Source: an uncultured Eubacteriales bacterium
Lineage (GTDB): Bacteria > Bacillota > Clostridia > Oscillospirales > Acutalibacteraceae
Reading direction: 5' to 3'
Length of the DNA stretch: 64,000 bases
NCBI GenBank assembly: GCA_934546985.1
Contig: CAKTEE010000002.1
Span: 1-64,000, forward strand
Program-made: the position numbers and the translations under genes
Part shown: piece by piece, positions 44,265-53,504 of the stretch
Layout of the letters: every line of letters begins with the position of its first letter
Numbering within the stretch: position 1 is the first letter of the stretch
Notes under the pieces: generated by a model
What the model saw: the letters and a program-made list of their open reading frames with translations, nothing else
What the model was told of the DNA's origin: nothing
Database searches by the model: none

Positions 44265-44768
44265 CTAAAACAGGATAACCGCCAAAAACACTCCTGTCAG
44301 CGCCCCCATATTCGTATACATTTTCCCCTGTTTTTCCCTTGTTTGTTTTGCTTGTTCCAAGCGGTCTTCAAACAGCTTTGCATGCAAACGGCAGATGTTA
44401 ATCTGTCCGGAAATATCTGTAGTACCTAAGGCATCCCCAAAAGAACAAAGTAAATTTTTATCTTCTGCATTGAGATAAACATTTGATTTCCTCACGGATT
44501 CACGCCATATCCGTGCAAAATCGCTGTTAATTGTATAGTTTTCTCTGCAATCTGAAACAAAAGTTAAATCAGCAAGCTCTATTCTGTTGTCTATTTTTTT
44601 TAATAGTTCCCGAACCGGAAGGGCACAGTAGCGGATTTCATTTTCAATCAATTGCAGCATAAGCAGAACTTGTTCCAATTGCCGTACTCTGTTCGTGAGC
44701 TGGGCAGAGCAGTATCTTCCGACCAATAAACCTGCGGCTATAATCATGATTAACCCCATATATTTCAT
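44265..44768 (-). CDS. spoIIIAB: Stage III sporulation protein AB
   Basis: 167 residues: membrane helix at both ends (about 5-20 and 150-166) with a helical soluble middle starting RVRQLEQVLLMLQLIENEI. ATG 44768 has AGGTGA eight bases upstream and gives the usual N terminus; a GTG at 44780 is possible. It overlaps the 3' end of spoIIIAA by 125 bases, far more than usual. Confidence 0.92.
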   Translation of the reverse strand: MKYMGLIMIIAAGLLVGRYCSAQLTNRVRQLEQVLLMLQLIENEIRYCALPVRELLKKIDNRIELADLTFVSDCRENYTINSDFARIWRESVRKSNVYLNAEDKNLLCSFGDALGTTDISGQINICRLHAKLFEDRLEQAKQTREKQGKMYTNMGALTGVFLAVILF

Positions 44769-45726
44769 GCAGTAATTCACCTACATCATAAATCTCTTTC
44801 ATTTCGCCGGGATTTTCCTTTCCTTTCAATAAGAGTACTTGAGAAAACGCACCGGTTTGCAATAATCGCTGAATCTGTGTTCTGCGTATCAATTCCTCTT
44901 TACAGCCGGCATGTATTGTAGCCAAAAATTTTACACCTGCATTAACGCCTGCTTCGATGGCACGTATATCACTTTCATCGCCCAATTCGTCACACACAAT
45001 AATATCTGGAGATAACGTACGCAGGGCAATCATAATTCCACTTGCTTTTGGGTATCCGTCTAAAATATCGCAGTTTACTCCAACGTCATTTTGCGCCTGC
45101 CCGCTGTAAACTGCCGCTAATTCTCCGCGCTCGTCAATAATTGTTGTTTTCATATATTTTCCCAATTGTCCGCTTGCAAGCTGAGCAGTAAGATCACGTA
45201 AAACAGTAGTTTTACCGGATGACGGTGGTCCGGCGATTAAAAGGCTGTCCCATTCCCCATGTGAAAAAAACGTATTTAAAATCTGATCTGAAATCCCCTT
45301 TATTTGTCGCGCGATTCTTAAATTAATAGACGATATGTTTCTAACACCAATGATTTTATTATTTTCTACGGCAGCGGTACCGCATAAGCCTGCCCTGTGT
45401 CCGCCTGGAAGAGTAATATATCCATTAATAATCTCGTCTTTATGGGAATGAATGGAATATCCGCAAATTACGCGGAAGCTTTCTTCGACTTCGCCTTTTT
45501 CTACCATATGAAGCCCCTCATTATACAAATAAGTGGTTCTTCCGCTTTGGGTTACAAAAAGGACACCACTGTGGCAAATCAAGGTTAATGGTTTTGAGGC
45601 CCGGATTCGTACTTCCTGTACCTCTCTTTTTATTTCATCCGGAACCTGTAATAGGCGATACCTCAAACCTGCGCTTAAATATTCAACAGCTTCATTAAAT
45701 TTTTCTGTCATTTCATCTTTAAACAT
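44644..45726 (-). CDS. spoIIIAA: Stage III sporulation protein AA (ATPase), long C-terminal extension
   Basis: 360 residues. A secretion-ATPase-like RecA fold with Walker A GPPSSGKT, Walker B DIIVCDELG and the arginine-rich sensor TLRALS region. SpoIIIAA powers the mother cell-forespore channel. The family usually ends soon after the KEIYDVG block; here about 40 more residues continue, read within the beginning of spoIIIAB. ATG 45726 has GGAGGAT eight bases upstream. It is the first gene of the eight-gene operon, expected to be sigma-E-dependent. Confidence 0.92.
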   Translation of the reverse strand: MFKDEMTEKFNEAVEYLSAGLRYRLLQVPDEIKREVQEVRIRASKPLTLICHSGVLFVTQSGRTTYLYNEGLHMVEKGEVEESFRVICGYSIHSHKDEIINGYITLPGGHRAGLCGTAAVENNKIIGVRNISSINLRIARQIKGISDQILNTFFSHGEWDSLLIAGPPSSGKTTVLRDLTAQLASGQLGKYMKTTIIDERGELAAVYSGQAQNDVGVNCDILDGYPKASGIMIALRTLSPDIIVCDELGDESDIRAIEAGVNAGVKFLATIHAGCKEELIRRTQIQRLLQTGAFSQVLLLKGKENPGEMKEIYDVGELLHEIYGVNHDYSRRFIGRKILLCPAHEQSTAIGTSSAYAAID

Positions 45727-45748
45727 TCATATCATCCTCCGATGATAA

Positions 45749-45778
45749 ATTCTATGGCCACTTGTCCGCAAATAGAAC
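45749..45778 (-). promoter_or_regulatory. Candidate sigma-E promoter of the spoIIIA operon
   Basis: On the minus strand GTTCTAT (45778-45772) and CATAGAAT (45756-45749) with 15 bases between resemble the sigma-E pattern (GTCATATT / CATACAAT), 22 bases before spoIIIAA. The -10 matches well, the -35 only partly. Confidence 0.35.
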
Positions 45779-45852
45779 TGTCTCCTGTAATTTTGCTTTT
45801 TTTGCAAACTGTATAGATTTTTGGAAATATACTTATTTTACAAAAGAATGAA

Positions 45853-45881
45853 TTGAAAGAAAAAATGGTATGTGGTAAAAT
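45853..45881 (+). promoter_or_regulatory. Sigma-A promoter of the GT2-GtrA-YfhO operon
   Basis: TTGAAA (45853-45858), 17-base spacer, TAAAAT (45876-45881) with an extended TG at 45873-45874. The start codon is 36 bases downstream of the -10. Confidence 0.78.
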
Positions 45882-45917
45882 AATTATTAAATGTAAAAAA
45901 ATACGAGGTGACTTTTT

Positions 45918-46898
45918 ATGAAAACAATCGATTTGGTTGTTCCTTGTTATAATGAAGGAGAATCTTTACGCATGTTTTATGCTGAAGCTGAACGTGTAGC
46001 AAAGCTTCTGCCGTCATATACATTTCGATATATTTTTGTAGATGATGGAAGTAAAGATAATACCTATCAAATCATGTGCGAACTTGCAGAAAAAGATCCT
46101 GATGTCGGCTGTATTTCTTTCTCAAGAAATTTTGGCAAAGAAGCGGCAATGTACGCCGGTTTGCAGAATTCTTCCGGCGATTATGTCTGTATTATAGATG
46201 CCGATCTTCAGCATCCTCCCCAAATGATTGTGCAAATGATGGAAGAAATTGAAAAAGGGCACGATTGTTGTGCAGCGCGGCGTGTTACCCGTGCAGGTGA
46301 GCCTAAAATACGCAGTATGTTTTCCCGTCTGTTTTATAAGTTAATTAATAAAATGAGTGAAATTGAAATTGTCGATGGTGCGGTAGATTTCCGCGTTATG
46401 TCGCGCCAGATGGTCGATGCTATTCTAGAATTATCAGAAGTTCAGCGTTTTTCCAAAGGTATTTTTGTTTGGGTTGGATTTGATACCCAATGGATTGAAT
46501 TTGAAAATGTGGAACGTATTGCGGGCGAAAGTAAATGGTCATTCTGGAGTCTGTTAAAATATGCAATTGACGGTATCACTTCTTTCACCACGGTTCCCTT
46601 GCGGTTTGCCTCTGTAGTTGGCACAGTTATTTCATTATCTTCTTTTATTTATTTGATTGTTGTAATACTGCAAACACTCATAACAGGTATTACTGTGCCT
46701 GGATATGCTACTACAATTGTTTTGCTTCTATTCTTGGGTGGAATTATGATTTTATCCAGCGGCGTACTCGGGGAATATGTTGCAAGACTATATACAGAAG
46801 TAAAAAAAAGGCCGATATATATCGCGAAGCATAACACTCTAAAAAAACAAAAAATAGAGGGGCATAATCGAACAGTGAAAGGAGAAAACAATAAATGA
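45918..46898 (+). CDS. Family 2 glycosyltransferase (polyprenyl-phosphate sugar synthase type)
   Basis: 326 residues. GT2 domain with VPCYNEGESL, VDDGSKDNT and IDADLQHPP (DxD), then two membrane helices (about 230-290) and a basic tail. This is the GtrB/YkcC/DPM1 layout, charging undecaprenyl phosphate with a hexose. ACGAGGTG precedes the ATG by six bases. It overlaps gtrA by four bases, and the pair with YfhO is the usual wall or teichoic-acid glycosylation module. Confidence 0.9.
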   Translation: MKTIDLVVPCYNEGESLRMFYAEAERVAKLLPSYTFRYIFVDDGSKDNTYQIMCELAEKDPDVGCISFSRNFGKEAAMYAGLQNSSGDYVCIIDADLQHPPQMIVQMMEEIEKGHDCCAARRVTRAGEPKIRSMFSRLFYKLINKMSEIEIVDGAVDFRVMSRQMVDAILELSEVQRFSKGIFVWVGFDTQWIEFENVERIAGESKWSFWSLLKYAIDGITSFTTVPLRFASVVGTVISLSSFIYLIVVILQTLITGITVPGYATTIVLLLFLGGIMILSSGVLGEYVARLYTEVKKRPIYIAKHNTLKKQKIEGHNRTVKGENNK

Positions 46899-47404
46899 TA
46901 GATAAATTGTTCTCCTTTATGGACAGGCTAATCGATAAATTTTTTAAACGGCCAAAGATGAATGCAGCATGTAAAAAATTAGTAAATAAAGAAACCGTCA
47001 GTTATATTTTTTTTGGTGTACTTACGACAGTTATTAATTTGATTGTTTCTTATGTGACGCTTGCATTCTTTTCCAAATTTACAAGTGAAGCAATTGCTAC
47101 CAATGTTTCAATTGCCATTGCATGGGTCGTTGCAGTTTTATTTGCATTTATTACTAATAAACTTTTCGTTTTTAACAGCAAAAATATGAGTGTAAAAATT
47201 CTTTTCAAAGAAGGAGGCGCCTTTTTTGGTGGCAGACTTTTTTCTTATTTATTTGAACTTGTATGGATGAATTTAACTGTAATGGTCCTAAGAATAGATT
47301 ATATGATAGCTAAAGTAATAGGACAAATTGTTATTGTTATTATGAATTACTTTATCAGCAAAATTTTTGTATTCAAAGACAAAAAAGATAAACCGGAGGT
47401 TTAA
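46895..47404 (+). CDS. GtrA family membrane protein
   Basis: 169 residues: a basic N terminus, then four membrane helices typical of GtrA (YIFFGVLTTVINLIVSYV ...). GtrA proteins are thought to flip the lipid-linked sugar made by the partner GT2. ATGA overlap with the GT2 gene predicts coupling. It is followed by yfhO four bases after its stop. Confidence 0.9.
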   Translation: MIDKLFSFMDRLIDKFFKRPKMNAACKKLVNKETVSYIFFGVLTTVINLIVSYVTLAFFSKFTSEAIATNVSIAIAWVVAVLFAFITNKLFVFNSKNMSVKILFKEGGAFFGGRLFSYLFELVWMNLTVMVLRIDYMIAKVIGQIVIVIMNYFISKIFVFKDKKDKPEV

Positions 47405-47408
47405 TTTA

Positions 47409-50189
47409 ATGGAGAATGAAAATAATACGGTGGTTCAGCCTATAAATTCTATTCGGCACAACGGCAGAGTAAAAAAACTGCTCATTTCAAATTTATATAT
47501 TCTATTAGCGTTTGGTATTTCCGCAGTTATCATGCTTTTTATCTTTTTTGTTTATAAAATGGCTCCTTTTGGTGATATCACCATCCTGCGGATGGACTTA
47601 TATCATCAATATGGACCTTTGTTTTCTGAACTTTATACCCGCCTTGCAGAAGGAAAAAGCATGATCTATTCATGGTATACAGGATTAGGCGGATCTTTTT
47701 TAGGTAACTTTTATAATTATCTTTCCAGTCCTCTTTCTTTTCTGATTCTGTTTTTTGGCGAAGCAAATATTACAGAAGCCATTTCTTTTTTCATTTTGAT
47801 GAAATCGGCGCTTTCCAGCGCTTTTTTCTGCTATTTTATTAAAAAATCGTATGGACAACAGGATTTCTTTGCAGTTGCATTTTCTGTTTTATATTCCATG
47901 TGCGGCTATTTTCTTGCATACTATTGGAACGTAATGTGGCTGGATGGTATGATGCTTCTGCCGCTTATTATTCTTGGTATACAATTCATCATTAAAGAAC
48001 GAAAATGGATGCTATATACGGTTTCCATGACTATAATGATGTTTGCCAATTATTATATCGCGATGATGCTGTGTATTGTCTCCGTTTTATATTTTATTGC
48101 TTATTTCTTTTCTTCTTATTCTACAGAAATAAAAGGTGTCGGCAAAACCTTTATCAACAGAGGCGTCATATTCGGTCTGTCTTCCGTACTTGCGGCAGGG
48201 TTAAGTGCGTTTTCACTGCTCCCCACTTATTTTGCATTACAGTCCTCTTCTGCAACTGGAGGAGTTTTCCCAAAAGATTTTAAAGTATATTTTAGCTTTT
48301 TTGATTTTTTGGCAAATCATCTTGCCGCAATAACTCCCACAATACGAAGCAGCGGCGACGACGTTATGCCTAACGTATATTGCGGAATTATTGTTTTAAT
48401 CCTTATTCCCCTTTACATCTTCTCAAAATCTATTTCTAAAAAGGAAAAATTGTGTAATCTTGCCTTACTGGGAATTATTTATATCAGCTTTAATTTCAAT
48501 ATGCTCAATTATATCTGGCACGGCATGCATTTCCCAAATGATTTACCTTATCGTTTTTCTTTCGTTTATTCCTTTATACTGCTTACAATGGCATATAAAG
48601 CTATCACACATCTTTCTGAGTTCAATAAAAAACAAATTGGTATGTCCATTATAGGTGTATTCGCATTTATTATGCTTGTTGAAAAACTTGGATCCAAAAA
48701 TGTAACGCAGATTACCATCATTATCAGTGTCATATTTGTTATTGTGTATGCATTGCTTTTAATGATCTATAAAAGTGATAAACTGGATAAAAAAACATTT
48801 GCCGGCATTTTACTTATTGCTGTTTGTCTTGAACTTTCTATTGCCACACCGGATTTATATGATATAGACCAGCCTAAAACGAATTATGCTTCGGATAAAC
48901 CGGTGGTATCAGCAATTCTTGACAAAATCGGCAGCGACGATCCAAGTTTTTATCGGCTGGAAGTTTCAGATAGCCGTACACATAACGACCCCGCATGGTA
49001 CGGTTATAACGGTATTAGCACATTTTCTTCGATGGCGTATGAAAAAGTTTCTTATCTTTCTGATCAGCTTGGTATGGATACTAACAGAATTAATAGTTAC
49101 CGCTACCGTCCGCAAACTCCGGTTTATAATTCCATGTTTAATTTAAAGTATCTTTTAAGTAAGGAATTGATTAATGATCCGGATTTATATACACTAAAAT
49201 TTGCAAGCGGGCAATACTATGTATATGAAAATAATTATTGTTTGCCGATAGGCTTTGCTGTTAACAATTCTATTGAAGATTGGGATATTCTTTCTTCAAA
49301 TCCGTTTAAAGTTCAAAATGATTTTATTCAAAAAGCTATAAATAATGATAATCTTTTTCCTTTAGAGGAAATGGTAATCAACAATATGCAAGGAATTAAT
49401 TGTAATTTATCTAATTTATCTAACTCTATGGGATCGCATCATTTTACAGTTAGTGACACAAATCAAAATGTAAGTATTACAGTGTATCTTAATCCGTCAG
49501 CAGAGCAGAGAACATATCTTTATGTAAAATCATCAGATATTAGTTCCGTTAATATTAAATCCAGCCGTATCAATAAAACAGTAGAAGTATCAGAAGCATA
49601 TATTATAGATATGGGGTGTCATAAACCCAGTGAAACTATTGAAGTGACCTTGAATGTGAAAGATAATAATTCAGGTAACTTTGAAATTTATGCTTATGGA
49701 AACAATCAGGAAGATTTAAAAGCCGCATATCAGCAGTTAGCTCAAGGTGGATTAAATATAACCGATTATACAGAAACACATTTGAACGGCGATATTGATG
49801 TAGCTCAGGACGGTATATTATACACTTCTATTCCTTATGATAAGGGATGGACGTGTTTGGTAGACGGTCAAGAAGCTGAAATGGTTTCTATTGGCGATGC
49901 ATTGTGCGGTTTTAAAATTACAGCGGGAAAACATACTATTGAACTCAAATTTAGAGCACAAGGGCTATCTTTAGGAATCCTGATTTCCTGTATTTCTTTG
50001 CTGTTGTTTGTGACATTTGCCTTTCTTTATAAAAAGCGTGTTAAGAAGTTTGCTGCCGCTGTCAATCCTGTTATTCCGCAAATTCTAAATGAAAATGAAG
50101 AATTCAATGATACTTCTATCTCCCCAAATATCGTTGAAGAAAATGCAAATGAAGATTTCGATGTATTTAAAGAAAAACAGGAAGAATAA
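47409..50189 (+). CDS. yfhO: YfhO family membrane glycosyltransferase
   Basis: 926 residues. About 12-14 membrane helices in the first 500 residues with the YfhO blocks DLYHQYGPLFSELY and GLGGSFLGNFYNYLSSP, then a large extracytoplasmic domain with W-rich beta strands (SIPYDKGWTCLVDG), and a final helix (about 855-878) and acidic tail. YfhO in Bacillus and Listeria homologs transfers sugar from the lipid carrier to (lipo)teichoic acid. The start is ATG 47409 with GGAGG ten bases upstream; an upstream ATG at 47367 lies in gtrA and has none. Confidence 0.9.
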   Translation: MENENNTVVQPINSIRHNGRVKKLLISNLYILLAFGISAVIMLFIFFVYKMAPFGDITILRMDLYHQYGPLFSELYTRLAEGKSMIYSWYTGLGGSFLGNFYNYLSSPLSFLILFFGEANITEAISFFILMKSALSSAFFCYFIKKSYGQQDFFAVAFSVLYSMCGYFLAYYWNVMWLDGMMLLPLIILGIQFIIKERKWMLYTVSMTIMMFANYYIAMMLCIVSVLYFIAYFFSSYSTEIKGVGKTFINRGVIFGLSSVLAAGLSAFSLLPTYFALQSSSATGGVFPKDFKVYFSFFDFLANHLAAITPTIRSSGDDVMPNVYCGIIVLILIPLYIFSKSISKKEKLCNLALLGIIYISFNFNMLNYIWHGMHFPNDLPYRFSFVYSFILLTMAYKAITHLSEFNKKQIGMSIIGVFAFIMLVEKLGSKNVTQITIIISVIFVIVYALLLMIYKSDKLDKKTFAGILLIAVCLELSIATPDLYDIDQPKTNYASDKPVVSAILDKIGSDDPSFYRLEVSDSRTHNDPAWYGYNGISTFSSMAYEKVSYLSDQLGMDTNRINSYRYRPQTPVYNSMFNLKYLLSKELINDPDLYTLKFASGQYYVYENNYCLPIGFAVNNSIEDWDILSSNPFKVQNDFIQKAINNDNLFPLEEMVINNMQGINCNLSNLSNSMGSHHFTVSDTNQNVSITVYLNPSAEQRTYLYVKSSDISSVNIKSSRINKTVEVSEAYIIDMGCHKPSETIEVTLNVKDNNSGNFEIYAYGNNQEDLKAAYQQLAQGGLNITDYTETHLNGDIDVAQDGILYTSIPYDKGWTCLVDGQEAEMVSIGDALCGFKITAGKHTIELKFRAQGLSLGILISCISLLLFVTFAFLYKKRVKKFAAAVNPVIPQILNENEEFNDTSISPNIVEENANEDFDVFKEKQEE

Positions 50190-50227
50190 ATTAAATTTAA
50201 AATTTTGGGTCTGTATAAAAACAGATT

Positions 50228-50311
50228 AAAAAATACCCCCAGCTTCGTGATATGCAACTCCAAAAGTGTTCAACTTTTGGAGTTCACTTCATTTTGCTGA
50301 GGGTATTTTTT
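50228..50311. repeat. Nested inverted repeat, hairpin in hairpin
   Basis: An outer pair of 16-base arms (50228-50243 and 50296-50311, one mismatch) encloses an inner perfect 12-bp hairpin (50256-50267 with 50273-50284, loop of five). The outer arms carry T-run exits on both strands. It lies 39 bases after yfhO and could end its transcription. A tiny non-coding repeat element (MITE-like) is the alternative. Confidence 0.6.
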
Positions 50312-50386
50312 GTTGTAATTGAAAACCCCTGGCTGTGCCGTGGAGTTCAGAAAAAGCTAAACTATCTACGAGAAATTTGCTGATTG

Positions 50387-50419
50387 CTCCCTATAAACGG
50401 GTTTAGAGGGAGTTTTTTT
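50387..50419 (+). terminator. Terminator downstream of yfhO
   Basis: CTCCCTATAAAC (50387-50398) pairs with GTTTAGAGGGAG (50401-50412) except for one position, and TTTTTTT follows at 50413. The remaining 50420-50484 shows nothing else. Confidence 0.75.
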
Positions 50420-50484
50420 CGTAATTATTCTCCAGAATGATCCTCATTTAGTCGTTTTTTCAAACTTTTTTATATTCTTTCCTG

Positions 50485-53400
50485 TCATAATTCAGCTGTT
50501 TTCTCTCCCTTTGCATTCACGACAAATAATTGAATATCATTAGGAGCAAGAGAAATTTTAAAAGATTTTTGAAATAATTGATCGCTAATTGCGACATGCT
50601 CTGCACTGTCATTTTCATTTACTGCTGTATAAAGACATGCACCGGTTTCCCACTGAATGCGGCTGATAAAAATCCCTTCCGTACTTTTTTTTGCGGTAAA
50701 CGGCAAAGCAATTTTTTCTGTTTTTATAATTTGCGCATAAATTTCTGCAATTTTATTAATTTCCAAAGACAGTTCGATTGGAACGCCAATAAAATAAATT
50801 TTTCCTTTTCCGCAGGAAATGATCTGCGAGAATTGTCCATGATAACTTTCTTTCATTGCACGTGTTTGTTCGTCATCACCAAAAAACAAAGAATATTCTT
50901 TGTCTAAAAGTGAAAATTTTGTCCAACGGGAAAGATTGCTTAACGAACATTCCTGCATATATTTTGCAGTACGAGATGTAACTGAATAATCCTCGTCTAA
51001 TGCTGTAGGCCCGGTAAACAGAATTATAATTTCTTTTTTTTCTGCAATCGAAATAAGCTTTTTAAAAGCATCATTAGAAAAGCTGTGGGGACTTGGAACA
51101 ATAACCATTTGATAATGATTCTTTTCTATGAAATCTAAAGCATACTCGCTCACCGCTTCAAAGCCTGCATTCAGGTAGTATGCCAAAGCTGTACACGCAT
51201 TCATAGTTGCCTTTTGTGCAAAATTTCGGTTACTGCGGTCATTGGAAAATGGAAAAACTACGGCTATTTTTTCATGTATACAGGTTCCCATATCATTTTT
51301 TACTTTAGCAAAAAATGAAGCAAAATTTTTGCTGACATCTACTTCTTTTTTGTAACTCCCATCACAGCGAAGGGCGCCAATATTAGATTCATTTGCATTA
51401 TTCATAAAATAGTTGCTGTTCCATATCCATTGGATAACGCCTGCACATTTTGTTCCAAATGCATAAGCATATTTCTTCTGGAGTAACTGGTATAATTGTT
51501 TTTCTGTACGTCTTGGCAGACTATTGGGCTGTTCAGCGTACATAATGCCGGTTTCCTGTACCATCAAAGGTTTTTCACTGAATTTTGCGAAAACTGTATC
51601 CCAAACCAAATGGTCATTTAACCACCATGTATGCTGACAGTTATAGTCAAGGTCTCCGCCGAAATTTAAAGGCACCGGACGCTGATAATGCATTGCCTCA
51701 TCCTGCCCTACTGTGACCATTTGATGTGGTGCATAAGATTTAATCAGCGTTTGCAGCTCATGCATCCAGTTTATAAAAACTGCGTAATTAAATTCCAGAT
51801 ATTCCCGCCAAACCAAACCATTTTTTGCGCCTGCAATATCATTAACCGTAAAATTGATATTGTCACAAACAGGCACTTTTATCTTGTCAAAAGAGGAAAC
51901 GGTGGCACTGTCCTGTCTCGTATTCTCTGTATACTTGCGGATATCCCCTTGGTATTTTTCCTCCAAATAGGCGCAGTACTCTGATTGCTCTAACTTATCC
52001 CATGTTTTTTTTGTCTGAGTCGGATGATCCTGAACATATGGCTCGTTAATCAAATCCCAGTCAACATTTGGGTAATTCCTGCAACGGCTAACAATCAAAG
52101 AAATAAATCTTTTCTGCGCTTCTACACTGCGCCGATCAAGATAAGGATGAGAGCCTTCCCATGGTTCCGGAACAAATGTAAAAAATGTAAAGGTAACATG
52201 CAGTCCCAAAGAATATGCGCATTCCATAAACGCCTGAATACTGCGTAAGATAAACTCATCCATATGCCCGTCATCCAACATATAGGTACGCCAATTACAC
52301 CAGACGCCGGTACGCAGCCAATTGATTCCCGCCTTTTTCATATTTGCCATATCGTTTAACCAAACGCTAATATTGGGAATGTGAAGGAATGCCCGGCTAA
52401 CATCTCCCGCCATATAAGTCATACCAATCACTGGTGTTATGTTCCCATCTTTTGTAAAATAATCCTGAGTTGGCAAAAATGGTACATAAGGTTCAGTTTT
52501 AAGAATATTATCATAAATAAATCCCTGTTTTATAACCTGCGTTTCGCCGTCCGAAGAAGAAAAGACAGAACGGACAAAATATACACCGTTTTCTCTAAGT
52601 TCGGATATGACAAGTTCTTTCCCTGAAAGATAAGAATCTGCCGAGAATAAAATCTGCTGTTTCCATATCTCTTGTCCCGTATGTGTTGTAACGCACACGT
52701 CCACTGCCCAGTCGCAAGGTTTTCTCATATTCTGAGCACTAATTGTGACACATGGAACCTCGCCATTAAAATACATCGCCATAGAGGGTTTTACTAACAG
52801 TTCTCTTGTCCCTGCCGATATAAAAGAACATAATTTTTGCAGGGAAAATGGATGCATTACTTTTTGCGTTATAAATATCCAACGCCCGCCTGAATAATCT
52901 CCTGCTCGATGTTCCAATAAAACAACCGGTGAACTTCTATGTTCCCCTTCTCTGTTTCTACCTTTGATTAATGGAATTATGCGGGTATCCATTGAACCAA
53001 CAGACCCCCATTCCCTCTCAACATATGCATTTTTTGTAGGGGTCATTACAAGATTTTCGCATGGTGTATGATGCTCTAAAAAGGAAATATCTTCTGGGAA
53101 AATCGAAAAACAATCACTTATCTTATTGGAAACTATATCTGTACAATCTACCGCTAAAACACTGTGAATATTCATTTTGCGTAAATAAGATAATTGTTCC
53201 CGTTCTTTTTTCCAGCCTGTGGGTGACTGATAACATGGAAATCGTACAGGGGTGCCGTTAAAACATAAAAAACCATTTCCCTTTTTCAGGAAGGAAATTA
53301 GGGCTGGAAAAGCTTCTTTTGGAAAAAATCCGCCATAAGGATGGATAAATACATCATAATCCTTAAATAATTTATCTTTTAATTCCTCTGCACTGCAAAA

Positions 53401-53490
53401 ATCAGCATCTTCTAACGAAACTACTTGTTTAGCTGCAGGCAAACATAAATCATTCTCAAATTCTGAATCTGAAAAAATTAATATTTTCAT
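50485..53490 (-). CDS. Clan GH-A glycoside hydrolase with GATase-like domains at both ends
   Basis: 1001 residues, no signal peptide, so cytoplasmic. Residues 1-90 resemble a GATase-like fold (YDVFIHPYGGFFPKEAFPALISFLKKGN), a beta-sandwich follows (about 230-330), then a TIM barrel (about 355-700) with NEP (482-484, acid/base Glu483) and VQETG (Glu646, nucleophile). About 740-900 is a second GATase-like region as in the trimerisation domain of GH42. I cannot give a GH family. It is the third gene after a PfkB kinase and a lyxose/mannose isomerase, so it likely acts on a mannose- or fructose-containing oligosaccharide imported whole. Confidence 0.8.
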   Translation of the reverse strand: MKILIFSDSEFENDLCLPAAKQVVSLEDADFCSAEELKDKLFKDYDVFIHPYGGFFPKEAFPALISFLKKGNGFLCFNGTPVRFPCYQSPTGWKKEREQLSYLRKMNIHSVLAVDCTDIVSNKISDCFSIFPEDISFLEHHTPCENLVMTPTKNAYVEREWGSVGSMDTRIIPLIKGRNREGEHRSSPVVLLEHRAGDYSGGRWIFITQKVMHPFSLQKLCSFISAGTRELLVKPSMAMYFNGEVPCVTISAQNMRKPCDWAVDVCVTTHTGQEIWKQQILFSADSYLSGKELVISELRENGVYFVRSVFSSSDGETQVIKQGFIYDNILKTEPYVPFLPTQDYFTKDGNITPVIGMTYMAGDVSRAFLHIPNISVWLNDMANMKKAGINWLRTGVWCNWRTYMLDDGHMDEFILRSIQAFMECAYSLGLHVTFTFFTFVPEPWEGSHPYLDRRSVEAQKRFISLIVSRCRNYPNVDWDLINEPYVQDHPTQTKKTWDKLEQSEYCAYLEEKYQGDIRKYTENTRQDSATVSSFDKIKVPVCDNINFTVNDIAGAKNGLVWREYLEFNYAVFINWMHELQTLIKSYAPHQMVTVGQDEAMHYQRPVPLNFGGDLDYNCQHTWWLNDHLVWDTVFAKFSEKPLMVQETGIMYAEQPNSLPRRTEKQLYQLLQKKYAYAFGTKCAGVIQWIWNSNYFMNNANESNIGALRCDGSYKKEVDVSKNFASFFAKVKNDMGTCIHEKIAVVFPFSNDRSNRNFAQKATMNACTALAYYLNAGFEAVSEYALDFIEKNHYQMVIVPSPHSFSNDAFKKLISIAEKKEIIILFTGPTALDEDYSVTSRTAKYMQECSLSNLSRWTKFSLLDKEYSLFFGDDEQTRAMKESYHGQFSQIISCGKGKIYFIGVPIELSLEINKIAEIYAQIIKTEKIALPFTAKKSTEGIFISRIQWETGACLYTAVNENDSAEHVAISDQLFQKSFKISLAPNDIQLFVVNAKGEKTAEL

Positions 53491-53504
53491 AAAGTCCTCC
53501 GAAT

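Noticed and set aside
47367..47408. Upstream ATG for the YfhO protein
   Set aside because: It lies inside gtrA without a ribosome binding site, whereas ATG 47409 has GGAGG ten bases upstream.
50228..50311. IS200/IS605 end remnant
   Set aside because: Hairpins alone are not enough; no transposase fragment or target motif was seen.
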